Assembly (NCBI GenBank): GCA_046350055.1 | Contig: JAXMBC010000001.1 | Span: 1-64,000 of the forward strand | DNA length: 64,000 nucleotides | From: JAEUIE01 sp046350055 | GTDB lineage: Bacteria; Planctomycetota; Planctomycetia; Gemmatales; HRBIN36 | Direction of reading: 5' to 3' | Part shown: piece after piece, positions 29,080 to 35,913 of the stretch | How positions within the stretch are numbered: position 1 is the stretch's first letter | Layout: every line of letters starts with the position of its first letter | The notes under the pieces: model-generated | What the model saw: only the letters and a program-made list of their open reading frames with translations | What the model was told of the DNA's origin: nothing | The model's database searches: none | Made by a program: the position numbers and the translations under genes

Positions 29080-29654
29080 GACAGTTCTCGCCTTAGCCAT
29101 GCCCTGGCAAAGCGCCAGTCGCTTTCGACGGTGGCCAGGGAAACATCGAGCCGCTCTGCAACTTCTTTCTGCGTCAACCCTTCTAGGACATGCAATGTAA
29201 CCACTTCGCTGGCGCGAGGCACTTTCTCGGCTAGTCTTTCTAGCACTTCAAGTAGCTCTAAAGGGGAAAGCGATTTGGATGTTTGAACTGCCAGGATCGA
29301 TGATCGCATGGGCTGACGATTAAAGTTGCCACCAGCTTTCAACGTACTACGCCGACGTTCGTAGTCGATAAGTATGTGCTTCATCCCTTTCAAAACAATA
29401 GCAAAATACTGATTGCGATCACTAAGACGGGTAAGGATGTCGCTTTGCAAAAAATACTGACTCACTTCGTTGACCAGTGCGGTCGGAGTCAACGTGTGGC
29501 CGGGGCGTTCATTGCGAAGAACCATGCGAGCAATGCTATGTACATCCTGGTAAGTGAATGCCAGGATTTGACTTGCTGCGCGCGGATCACCAGCCTGGAC
29601 CGCTTGAAGAAGGGCGGTTATCTGATGTTCTGAAGAATCTTCGATTCCGCTCAT
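29076..29654 (-). CDS. ECF-like sigma factor (Sig-70 X6 / TIGR02999-like)
   Basis: 192 residues from the ATG at 29654 (MSGIEDSSEHQ); an upstream ATG at 29750 would add 32 unlikely residues. The motif RNERPGHTLTPTALVNEV is the hallmark of the TIGR02999-like ECF group found in planctomycetes and acidobacteria. Region 4 helix-turn-helix: LTQKEVAERLDVSLATVESDW. It differs from the 7810-8388 sigma type, in line with the different N terminus of the partner kinase. The last codons overlap the kinase start as ATGA. Confidence 0.9.
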   Translation of the reverse strand: MSGIEDSSEHQITALLQAVQAGDPRAASQILAFTYQDVHSIARMVLRNERPGHTLTPTALVNEVSQYFLQSDILTRLSDRNQYFAIVLKGMKHILIDYERRRSTLKAGGNFNRQPMRSSILAVQTSKSLSPLELLEVLERLAEKVPRASEVVTLHVLEGLTQKEVAERLDVSLATVESDWRFARAWLRRELS

Positions 29655-29803
29655 GAATAATCCAAGGCTCCTGAGGGTGGATTGCGCTTGTAGTTCATGA
29701 GGGGAACATGGTGTAAACGGATCATAGCAACTTGCTGGTTGTCCAGGCAAGTGAATGCAAGATTATTCCCCACATTACAAGTTATCAAAGGTGCAAATTC
29801 TTG

Positions 29804-30151
29804 ATGACTTCCGGTTTGGATTGGATTGCGAATACTATCGGGCTTTCCAATGGCAGCAACTTGCCACTGTCGACCTCTCAGACGTTAGCGGGATATGTAT
29901 CAGTCAATACGGGAAGCACGTTGACGACAAGCGGCACCATTTCAGCAGCGGGAGGCTTTTGGAAACTCGCATTCTGAGTAACTTTAGGCGGCAGCCTGAC
30001 GCTCGGTGGTAATTTGACTATGACTGGAGGAGAGTACGGTAAAAATGAACTGAGTGATGCTGGTACTGTCCTGCATGCTCAAGGGCATGACATCACTGCA
30101 TACTCACTCTCTATCGGTTGGAACGGGGCAGGAGCTATTCTACTCTTGTAG
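29804..30151 (+). pseudogene. Fragment of a repeat-rich surface protein
   Basis: One frame reads through a TGA at 29975-29977 with the same kind of sequence on both sides: TSQTLAGYVSVNTGSTLTTSG before it and VTLGGSLTLGGNLTMTGG after it, ending at TAG 30149. Short Gly/Thr/Leu beta-solenoid repeats like these occur in planctomycete and autotransporter-type surface proteins. No proper start or ribosome site is seen. It marks the left edge of the accessory island, before the inverted cassette begins at 30234. Confidence 0.55.
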
Positions 30152-30491
30152 CGAGTCTAGCGAAGTAATCGTTTCCCTACCTTCGCGATGCAAGGTGCAT
30201 TCCAACAAGCATATTGTCCAGGCTTCAGTTGTCCTTCTCCTTAATTCAGACCTTGATTGCGTCACAATACAGTGAAGAGGAATAGCTATTTCCTCTCTCA
30301 TTCCCAGGCTGAAACCTGCGACGAAAGCGCTTCCCTTCCTCCGGCCATCCTTTGGCGGAGTCGAGTAGCAGGTTCCGGTCTGCACCTTGTTCCCTTTTTT
30401 TGGAGAAGTCATGCCCAATTTACGTGGGCCACCAGACAGGCTGCGCACTGCATCCGTAGATTCTATTCCCCATCCCTAGCAGGAGATTGTT
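30152..30491 (+). promoter_or_regulatory. Leader region of the left UBL cassette
   Basis: 340 bases without a supported gene. From 30234 on it is shared with the right copy (44503-44763), and the two copies differ by small indels near 30384-30406, so it is conserved as a leader. It contains a 19-bp near-palindrome (30277-30295). Just before the UBL gene is AGGAGA. The left copy has no regulator gene upstream; the right copy does. Confidence 0.55.
30277..30295. promoter_or_regulatory. Near-palindrome in the left UBL leader
   Basis: A 10-bp perfect palindrome AATAGCTATT with GAGG on one side and TCCTC on the other. The same site occurs in the right leader (44702-44720) with the odd base moved to the other side, so its symmetry is kept. 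Likely an operator or a structured mRNA element for the UBL gene. Confidence 0.4.
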
Positions 30492-30722
30492 ATGAAGGTG
30501 TTCTACATCAACAATGATGGTGCCGGGTTCGCCGATACCATCGAGATTCCCGTGGCCCAGACGGTTCAGCAGTTCTTCCAGGAACGCTTACCCGAACGCA
30601 GGCCCCAAGACTATCTGATCCGTGTGAATCGCATGCCTGTCAGTGCTGACCAGGTGTTGCAAGAACACGATCGCATTTCCATTTCCCCGACGAAAATCCA
30701 AGGCGCGTCGCTCGCTGCCTGA
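30492..30722 (+). CDS. Ubiquitin-like beta-grasp protein (left copy)
   Basis: 76 residues with AGGAG upstream. Length and pattern fit the ThiS/MoaD/ubiquitin fold: an N-terminal hairpin (KVFYINND...ADTIEIP), a helix (TVQQFFQERLP), then LIRVNRMPVSADQVLQEHD and a final strand RISISPTKI. The last residues are GASLAA, not the usual Gly-Gly, and no tail follows, so it would need no C-terminal trimming. It is the first gene of a cassette that also encodes E2-like, JAB and E1-like proteins, which makes a conjugation modifier more likely than a sulfur carrier. A terminator after it suggests it is made in excess over the enzymes. The right copy differs by one residue (Val21/Glu). Confidence 0.82.
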   Translation: MKVFYINNDGAGFADTIEIPVAQTVQQFFQERLPERRPQDYLIRVNRMPVSADQVLQEHDRISISPTKIQGASLAA

Positions 30723-30742
30723 ACTTGATCACGAGTTTCTTG

Positions 30743-30770
30743 AGCCCACGGACTCACTGTGGGCTTTTTC
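30743..30770 (+). terminator. Terminator/attenuator between UBL and E2 genes (left)
   Basis: AGCCCAC, 9-nt loop, GTGGGCT, then TTTTCGTTT. It should let most transcripts end after the UBL gene. The right copy has a longer 10-bp stem here. Confidence 0.7.
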
Positions 30771-30796
30771 GTTTCGTCAGACCAGGAGTCACTTCC

Positions 30797-31840
30797 ATGA
30801 GCACCCGTGAAATGATCCGCCTGGCTCAGAAGCTCCAGCACTATTGGTTGCAGAGCTATGAAGACCAGCGTGAATCTGTTGTACCGATCACCTCGGTGAT
30901 CAGCAGCCAACTCAAACGGCTACGCCATGCTGAGCATACGCTGCAACTGGCTCGAAGCCATCATCTCACCCTGATTGAACCCGAACTCCAGCAGAAGGTA
31001 ATTTCGCAAGCATGCTCGTTGCGTATCACGTTGCAAGATCTTGAAGGGGTTCATTTTCCCCTCCTCAGATCCTACCGTTTCCGCGACTTCTACCAGGACT
31101 TGGTGCAATTGCACGAAGAGTTCCCCGAGGTCAAAGTGAACTGGGACGATTCCGTGCTGATCGTTGTTACTGACTCTATCACCTTGAAGCAGGTGGAGCT
31201 GGGGGCCTTCGCTTTACATTTCCACTGGAAACAGTGGGCGGAGGATTCCAACCTGGCTTGTCTCCAGGTTATTGCCGAAGAACCGAACTCGCCGGAACAG
31301 AATGAGGAAGTTACTCATCCCCATGTACGCGAAAAGGAACTCTGTTCAGGAGATGCTCATCTTTCCTTACAGAAGGCGTTTGCAGAGGGGCGACTCGCAG
31401 AAGCTTTCCTGATCATTCGGGCGGTACTTACCAACTACAACCCCGCGAGTGCCTATGTCCGCCTGGAAGAATGGCACGGCTCTCCGTGTTACGACTGTGG
31501 TCAATACTCCCATGATGAAGACTGCGGCTACTGCCATGGCTGTCATCACGATTATTGCCACGAGTGCATCCACAGCTGCTCCAGCTGTGATGAATCTCGA
31601 TGCCTGAGCTGCCTGGATAGCTGCTCCGTATGTGAAGACCGCTGTTGCTCCGGCTGCCTGGAGCTGACCTGCACAAATCACTATGTCTGCCGTTCCTGCC
31701 GGGAGACCTGCCCGGGCTGCCAACAACTCTATGGACCTGGTGAACTCGATGCTGAGACCAGGCTTTGTCACGACTGTGTAGATGACACCATTGCTCTTGA
31801 GGAGTCTCCCGATGAAAGTCTTTCCACGGCAGCGACCTAG
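30797..31840 (+). CDS. E2-like conjugating protein fused to Cys-rich RING/treble-clef-like domain (left copy)
   Basis: 347 residues from ATG 30797, which has AGGAG upstream; a longer start would run through the terminator. Residues about 95-225 resemble a ubiquitin-conjugating (UBC/RWD) core: HPHV at 174-177 followed by ELCSGD with the probable catalytic Cys183, then helices and YNPASAYVRLEEW, much like the HPN...C...NP pattern of E2s. Residues 231-327 hold over 20 Cys plus His in CxxC pairs (CYDC, CGYCHGC, CHEC, CSSC, CSVC, CRSC, CPGC, CHDC), enough for several zinc sites, as in RING or treble-clef E3 domains. N-terminal 90 residues are helical and unassigned. It overlaps the JAB gene by 29 bases. 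The E2 call rests on motif and context; the E3 role is inference. Confidence 0.72.
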   Translation: MSTREMIRLAQKLQHYWLQSYEDQRESVVPITSVISSQLKRLRHAEHTLQLARSHHLTLIEPELQQKVISQACSLRITLQDLEGVHFPLLRSYRFRDFYQDLVQLHEEFPEVKVNWDDSVLIVVTDSITLKQVELGAFALHFHWKQWAEDSNLACLQVIAEEPNSPEQNEEVTHPHVREKELCSGDAHLSLQKAFAEGRLAEAFLIIRAVLTNYNPASAYVRLEEWHGSPCYDCGQYSHDEDCGYCHGCHHDYCHECIHSCSSCDESRCLSCLDSCSVCEDRCCSGCLELTCTNHYVCRSCRETCPGCQQLYGPGELDAETRLCHDCVDDTIALEESPDESLSTAAT

Positions 31841-32480
31841 TCGGCGCTGCCTGGTCTTTGCTCCACTGGCCTATTTAAAGTTCCAGTATTTCTGTCATGC
31901 GGGCCCCACGGAAGTTGGGGCCTTTGCCGTTTCATCCCTTCAGCGACCACTCTATATCGAGGAGTTGCATACCCTTCCACAAACCACTTCTCCCGGGACG
32001 GTCGAGTTCCACGATAACGCAGTAGCTGATTACTTCGACCAGTGTGTGGACCGGGGAATGCAGCCTGCACAATTCTTCAGACTTTGGCTGCATACCCACC
32101 CTGGTGACTCAGCTGAGCCCAGTGGTACTGATGAAGAGACGTTTCAACGAGTCTTTGGAACTACGGACTGGGCGGTGATGGCCATTTTGAGCCGCGAGGG
32201 CCGCAGTTACGCACGTATGCGTCTCAACGTTGGTCCTGGTGCCAGTTGCCGACTCCGCTGGCGCGTAGATTGGGCGTCATGGCCGGAAGAACTCAATGCT
32301 CATTCTCTGCAGTACCTTCACGACGCCTGGCAGGAAGAGTACTTGCTGAACATCCGACCTAGCATGCCACACACCTTTCCCCATCACACAGGAATGTACT
32401 GGAACTCTCAACTTCTGGCCGAGCTCGACAATTGGCATTCCCTTTCCACCCCTGGAGACTCTCACGATGTCTTTTCCTGA
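31812..32480 (+). CDS. JAB/JAMM metallo-isopeptidase (left copy)
   Basis: 222 residues from ATG 31812, preceded by GAGGAG and overlapping the E2-like gene, which indicates coupled translation. The JAMM zinc site is complete: Glu34 in TEVGAF and HTHPGDSAEPSGTD with His94, His96, Ser104 and Asp107 (HxH-x7-S-x2-D). Such enzymes remove or trim ubiquitin-like modifiers; since this UBL has no tail, removal from targets is the more likely role. C-terminal 100 residues are outside the core and unassigned. The next gene (E1-like) overlaps by 14 bases. Confidence 0.9.
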   Translation: MKVFPRQRPSRRCLVFAPLAYLKFQYFCHAGPTEVGAFAVSSLQRPLYIEELHTLPQTTSPGTVEFHDNAVADYFDQCVDRGMQPAQFFRLWLHTHPGDSAEPSGTDEETFQRVFGTTDWAVMAILSREGRSYARMRLNVGPGASCRLRWRVDWASWPEELNAHSLQYLHDAWQEEYLLNIRPSMPHTFPHHTGMYWNSQLLAELDNWHSLSTPGDSHDVFS

Positions 32481-33141
32481 ACGCAATATCCGGCAACGCG
32501 GGCTTGTTCCCTCTGAAAAGCTTGCTCAGCTGCATGTCCTGGTCATTGGTGTTGGAGCTATTGGCCGCCAAGTGGCACTTCAACTGGCAAGCCTTGGTGT
32601 ATCAAGAATGTCCCTGATGGATCACGACCAGGTAGCCGTGGAGAACCTGGCTGTTCAGGGCTACTGGCCGGACGATCTGGGACAAGCCAAGGTTCAAGCC
32701 TCGGCTGGCCTCTGTCAGAAGATACATCCGTCGCTGGAGTTAACGGCGATTTCAGATCGTTTTCGACGACATCCAGCCTGGACGGCAGATCCTGGCAGGA
32801 TTCCCGTGGTGATGACCTGTGTGGACAGCATCAGCACACGGAAAATCATCTGGGAATCCATGCAAGATCACGTCGCCCTCTTCGTCGATGGACGCATGCA
32901 GGCAGAAGTAATGCGGGTCCTGGCACAGGATGAGCGGACAGATCCTAAACGCTACCAGAACTCACTCTTCTCTGAAGCAGAAGCCCAGAACGGTACGTGT
33001 ACTTCTCGATCCACTATCTACACTGCTTCGATCGCGGCAGGCCTCATGGTAGCTCAGCTGGTTCGCTGGCTGCGACAAGTGCCGTTGATCACCGATCAAA
33101 CCCTCAATCTGCTCAGCGGTGAGTTAATCACCAGCGAGTAG
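32467..33141 (+). CDS. E1-like (ThiF/MoeB family) UBL-activating enzyme (left copy)
   Basis: 224 residues, a minimal adenylation domain. The nucleotide loop is GVGAIG (28-33); the acidic motif MDHDQVAVENLAVQ follows at 51-64, Lys75 in LGQAKV, Asp120 in CVDS, and Cys178 in GTCTSRSTIYTA is the likely thioester Cys or the crossover-loop Cys. No second repeat, Cys domain or UFD is present, unlike eukaryotic E1. It should adenylate the UBL C terminus and pass it to the E2-like Cys. A terminator follows its stop, so UBL-E2-JAB-E1 form the core unit. Confidence 0.9.
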   Translation: MSFPERNIRQRGLVPSEKLAQLHVLVIGVGAIGRQVALQLASLGVSRMSLMDHDQVAVENLAVQGYWPDDLGQAKVQASAGLCQKIHPSLELTAISDRFRRHPAWTADPGRIPVVMTCVDSISTRKIIWESMQDHVALFVDGRMQAEVMRVLAQDERTDPKRYQNSLFSEAEAQNGTCTSRSTIYTASIAAGLMVAQLVRWLRQVPLITDQTLNLLSGELITSE

Positions 33142-33169
33142 GTGTCTCCAACCAATCTGTTCACTATTC

Positions 33170-33199
33170 GGCCCCTTCCTGGAAGGGGCCTTTCTTTTT
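33170..33199 (+). terminator. Rho-independent terminator after the E1-like gene (left)
   Basis: GGCCCCTTCC-T-GGAAGGGGCC followed by TTTCTTTTT. It ends the UBL-E1 unit and leaves the GP88-like gene to read-through or to its own promoter. The same element is present in the right copy (41793-41824). Confidence 0.85.
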
Positions 33200-33214
33200 G
33201 CCTGGAGGATTCAG

Positions 33215-33919
33215 GTGTTAACACGAGGTAATCGTAAGCTGGGTCGGAAACATATCTGGGGATTTACTCTCCCCTCTGGGACTGATGCCGTCTGTCCAGG
33301 ACGCACCACCAGTTGCTCCCGCCATTGTTATGCTCGACGACTGGAGAAGATACGCCCTAACGCGCACAAGGCCTATCGTCGCAATTTGCTCTTGAGTCAA
33401 CGCAAGGACTTCCCTCGTCGCGTATACCATTTTGTTCGAGCCATGCGGATTCGGACGGTTCGCATCCATGTAGGAGGTGATTTTTACTCAGAAGAGTATG
33501 CTCGCAAGTGGCTCCGCATCATCGAACGTTCACCCAAGACCTTGTTCTACTTCTATACCCGTTCCTGGCGCGTACCAGCGATTCGAACGGTACTGGAGCA
33601 GATGGCTTGTTTACCAAACTGTCGCGCCTGGTACTCCTGTGACCAGGAGACGGGGCTTCCAACACAGATGCCAGCCACCGTCAGGATGGCCTGGCTTCAA
33701 GTGGATGAAGACGAGGAGATAGGAGCAAACGTAGATCTCGTCTTTCGACGATATGGGCTGAGGCGATTGTCGCTACCCACCATTGCAGCCAAAGTCTGCC
33801 CTGAGCAGGATGGAGTGGCTCGATCGATGCCAGTCACCTGCGAGCAGTGTCAACTCTGTCTTCGTCATGAACCATGGTCGGCATCAAGCGTTAACCTTGC
33901 AACCATTTGTTCTGTGTAA
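33215..33919 (+). CDS. GP88-like protein with metal-binding Cys motifs (left copy)
   Basis: 234 residues from a GTG start with GGAGG 8 bases before. The N terminus GNRKLGRKHIWGFTLPSG and the cluster CPGRTTSCSRHCYARR (Cys27, Cys34, Cys38) resemble the GP88 family named from mycobacteriophage; a second cluster TCEQCQLC lies near the end. Strand-rich segments (RIHVGGDF, FYFYTRSWR) suggest an alpha/beta barrel related to radical-SAM-like phage proteins, but the Cys spacing is not the canonical CxxxCxxC. Its role beside a UBL system is unknown. The last about 16 residues differ entirely from the right copy because the inverted repeat ends inside the gene. Confidence 0.6.
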   Translation: MLTRGNRKLGRKHIWGFTLPSGTDAVCPGRTTSCSRHCYARRLEKIRPNAHKAYRRNLLLSQRKDFPRRVYHFVRAMRIRTVRIHVGGDFYSEEYARKWLRIIERSPKTLFYFYTRSWRVPAIRTVLEQMACLPNCRAWYSCDQETGLPTQMPATVRMAWLQVDEDEEIGANVDLVFRRYGLRRLSLPTIAAKVCPEQDGVARSMPVTCEQCQLCLRHEPWSASSVNLATICSV

Positions 33920-33973
33920 TGCTCTGCCCACGGTGGGCGAGTGGAATGCAACAATTATTGAAAGGAGCCCCAT

Positions 33974-34126
33974 ATGGGAGCACGCAACGATCTCAATGAG
34001 ATCTACATCAGCGGCAGTCTGATATTAGCTGCCGTCCTGGGAGCCATGGCTCAATCCTGGGTGGTGTTTATCGTGGTACTAGTGCTGGTCATCGGCACCT
34101 TGATCACGACGACCAAAATCAGGTAG
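33974..34126 (+). CDS. 50-residue membrane protein (left copy)
   Basis: ATG with AAAGGAG 7 bases upstream. After MGARNDLNEIY come two hydrophobic stretches (SLILAAVLGAMA and WVVFIVVLVLVIGTLI) and a basic end (TTTKIR). Homologous to 40844-40996, with several changes in 50 residues, so it lies outside the near-identical arm but is kept in both. Likely a small inner-membrane protein; function unknown. Confidence 0.75.
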   Translation: MGARNDLNEIYISGSLILAAVLGAMAQSWVVFIVVLVLVIGTLITTTKIR

Positions 34127-34135
34127 CTAATCTTT

Positions 34136-34168
34136 GAGTGCCAAGGCAGGGCTTGGCACTCATCTTTC
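34136..34168 (+). terminator. Rho-independent terminator after the left cassette
   Basis: GAGTGCCAAG, loop GCAGGG, CTTGGCACTC, then ATCTTTCT. It lies 10 bases after the small membrane protein gene. Unrelated in sequence to the terminator at the same place in the right copy. Confidence 0.8.
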
Positions 34169-34242
34169 TCGATGAGTTAAAGATCACCGGGGGGTGCATC
34201 CTCTTCCTCTAACGGCCTTGAAATGCTTGGAAAACCAGCCTT

Positions 34243-35445
34243 ATGATGACTAGTCGGGATAAAAGCTCACCTTGTTTGACAACGGAAGGAACCCTGCTGA
34301 TGCCTCCCACTGAAACATTACCTGTTCTGCAACGACGTCATGGTGCCATTGGTGCCTTGAGGCACCACGAAGCGACAGGAACCCTCGCTGTAATGTCAGG
34401 TGTGTTACATCTGCATGGAGATCAAACGCTCTACGCCATTCCCAAGCCGATACTCAGGGTATTAGAAGCAGGGTTGGACGTTCAATTAGGAAAACAACCA
34501 TGGTTTACTGCTCAAGAGCTAGAGGTGGAGCAGTGGTTTACCGATCACTGCAATGCTCTAACTTGCCTCGGTTTCTCCTGCCGCGGCCCGATTGTATTTC
34601 CGTTACTTGCACGTGCTCAACCAAGTTTCAAGCCAGTTAATAAGGAGAATATCCACGACCTTTTGGAATGGGTTCGAGCAAAATTTAGGGTAAATGTCAA
34701 AATGGACATTGATGCAGTTGTCCGCATGCAACAAGTTGGCAATAACGTTGTCCAAATGATGAAGGAACAACAACTAGGTTACCAGGGATGGCTACAAACA
34801 TACGTACCCTATCAGGAGGAAAAGGAAGCCCTCAAGAAGGAGTGGATACAGGCAGGAGCCAATCCACATTACCTCTTTGGGAGGAACCTCTTAAGTCGAT
34901 TCAGCACCTTATCTGCGCAAGAGCAGTTTTGTCTGGGCATCGATCACTCACTTGCCAACACATTTTTAGCCTTTTATCGTCGCTGGGATCTGGAAAGCTT
35001 TGCCTCATGGGACCTGCCCATTCAACTCCAACCGAATCTAGGTGGGTCAGGCCAAATTGGACTCTTGATGGAATTGGATCTCAACCCTGCCATTCAACTG
35101 CCAGTCACGATGAAGCTGCCATCGAAGCTTCCAGTTCAGAATTACCTAGAGACAAGATCACAGGATCATTTGCAACCTTGGCGTGACATACTCAAGAAGA
35201 ATCAAACCAAGCGGCTTGCGGAAGGTTTTGTCATTCATTTCTATCAGGAGGAGATTTTACGGCCCATCCTGGGCGATGCACTATATCGTTGCCAGCGTAT
35301 ATTGAACGAAGTTCTGACAGAAGCATTCAAACAAGATGCACCATTGTCATCGATGCGAAATATGTCTGCTGAAACCGTTAAAAAAGTTCAACATCCCTAT
35401 CGGCGTCGACGATTGCTCACCAAGCCCATCTCACAGAGCATCTAA
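34243..35445 (+). CDS. Uncharacterised protein, paralogue of the 39203-40312 product
   Basis: 400 residues if started at 34243; an ATG at 34300 with AAGGA upstream is also plausible (381 residues). I recognise no family. It aligns over its length with the protein at 39203-40312: shared motifs include LYAIPK/MYAVPK, LGYQGWLQ/LSYLGWLH, HYLFGRNLL/QLLHGRNYL, the ASWDLP/ATWDLP core and ELDLNP/ELDAEP. No signal peptide, helix or Cys pattern is visible; it appears cytosolic. Both paralogues sit between the UBL cassette and an integrase, so the protein is part of the mobile unit; they diverge far more than the UBL genes do. It could be a substrate or replication/maintenance factor; this is a guess. 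Confidence 0.7.
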   Translation: MMTSRDKSSPCLTTEGTLLMPPTETLPVLQRRHGAIGALRHHEATGTLAVMSGVLHLHGDQTLYAIPKPILRVLEAGLDVQLGKQPWFTAQELEVEQWFTDHCNALTCLGFSCRGPIVFPLLARAQPSFKPVNKENIHDLLEWVRAKFRVNVKMDIDAVVRMQQVGNNVVQMMKEQQLGYQGWLQTYVPYQEEKEALKKEWIQAGANPHYLFGRNLLSRFSTLSAQEQFCLGIDHSLANTFLAFYRRWDLESFASWDLPIQLQPNLGGSGQIGLLMELDLNPAIQLPVTMKLPSKLPVQNYLETRSQDHLQPWRDILKKNQTKRLAEGFVIHFYQEEILRPILGDALYRCQRILNEVLTEAFKQDAPLSSMRNMSAETVKKVQHPYRRRRLLTKPISQSI

Positions 35446-35580
35446 AAATGAGGCAAGTCCGGTTTCCTGGACTGTCCTCGTTCCCTTTATGACATTGGCT
35501 GATGATATCCCCTGAAGACGCAGGACTGCTGCTGTTCACCGGACAGCTTGCATGTTTCCTGCTCAAAGAGGGGATACACG

Positions 35581-35898
35581 ATGAAACATGGATCGTCACC
35601 TCATAGACGAACTCGATCTAGACAGGCTCCATCTTCGTCAGCAAGCATGGAGTGTCCACTTCCACGATATCTAACCCTTGCTCAGCTCTCAGCGCTGACA
35701 ACACTGTCGCAGACAACACTGAAACGATTGTTCAAGCGTGGCAGGATTCCTGGTTACCAACCAGGCGGACCTCGCACACGCATATTGTTTCCGCACGATG
35801 CGATCGAGCAGGCAGGAAAAGTAGAAAAGACGCCACTGCATCACCAGACGGGAAAGCTATCAGGTCCAACACCTCGTTGGAAACGAACAACCAACTAG
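35581..35898 (+). CDS. Excisionase/MerR-like helix-turn-helix protein
   Basis: 105 residues from ATG 35581 with GAGGGG upstream. After a basic, Ser-rich N terminus, residues about 30-75 form a winged helix of the excisionase type (YLTLAQLSALTTLSQTTLKRLFKRGRIPGYQ, here read as helix 1, turn, helix 2 and wing), ending in a basic tail. It ends 15 bases before the integrase start, the usual xis-int order, and probably sets the direction of excision. The right half of the island has no such gene. Confidence 0.72.
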   Translation: MKHGSSPHRRTRSRQAPSSSASMECPLPRYLTLAQLSALTTLSQTTLKRLFKRGRIPGYQPGGPRTRILFPHDAIEQAGKVEKTPLHHQTGKLSGPTPRWKRTTN

Positions 35899-35913
35899 CA
35901 TCAAGGAGAATCA

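Larger units (their letters stand above)
30234..33874 (+). repeat. Left arm of a 3.64-kb inverted repeat carrying the UBL cassette
   Basis: This arm (3,641 bases) matches the reverse complement of 41120-44763 (3,644 bases). The 3-base length difference fits the indels in the leader. Outer edge: CTTCTCCTTAATTCAG is shared, bases before it are not. Inner edge: CTTCGTCATGAACCA near the end of the GP88-like gene, after which the copies differ. Protein identity is very high (about 6 changes in 224 residues for the E1-like protein). The arms are 7.2 kb apart. Confidence 0.93.

Noticed and set aside
30257..30517. Leader open frame of 86 codons in both UBL leaders, overlapping the UBL start
   Set aside because: TTG start, no ribosome site, and amino acid changes between the copies are not conservative. 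The net 3-base indel keeps the frame, so a leader peptide is not fully excluded.
30492..30722. UBL as a plain ThiS/MoaD sulfur carrier
   Set aside because: No thiazole or molybdopterin genes nearby, C terminus is not GG, and JAB plus E2-like partners point to conjugation.
30492..34126. Assignment of the cassette to PRTRC or Bil systems
   Set aside because: No ParB-like or other PRTRC genes, and gene order and the Cys-rich E2-like fusion do not fit the BilABCD layout as I know it. A distant relation remains possible.
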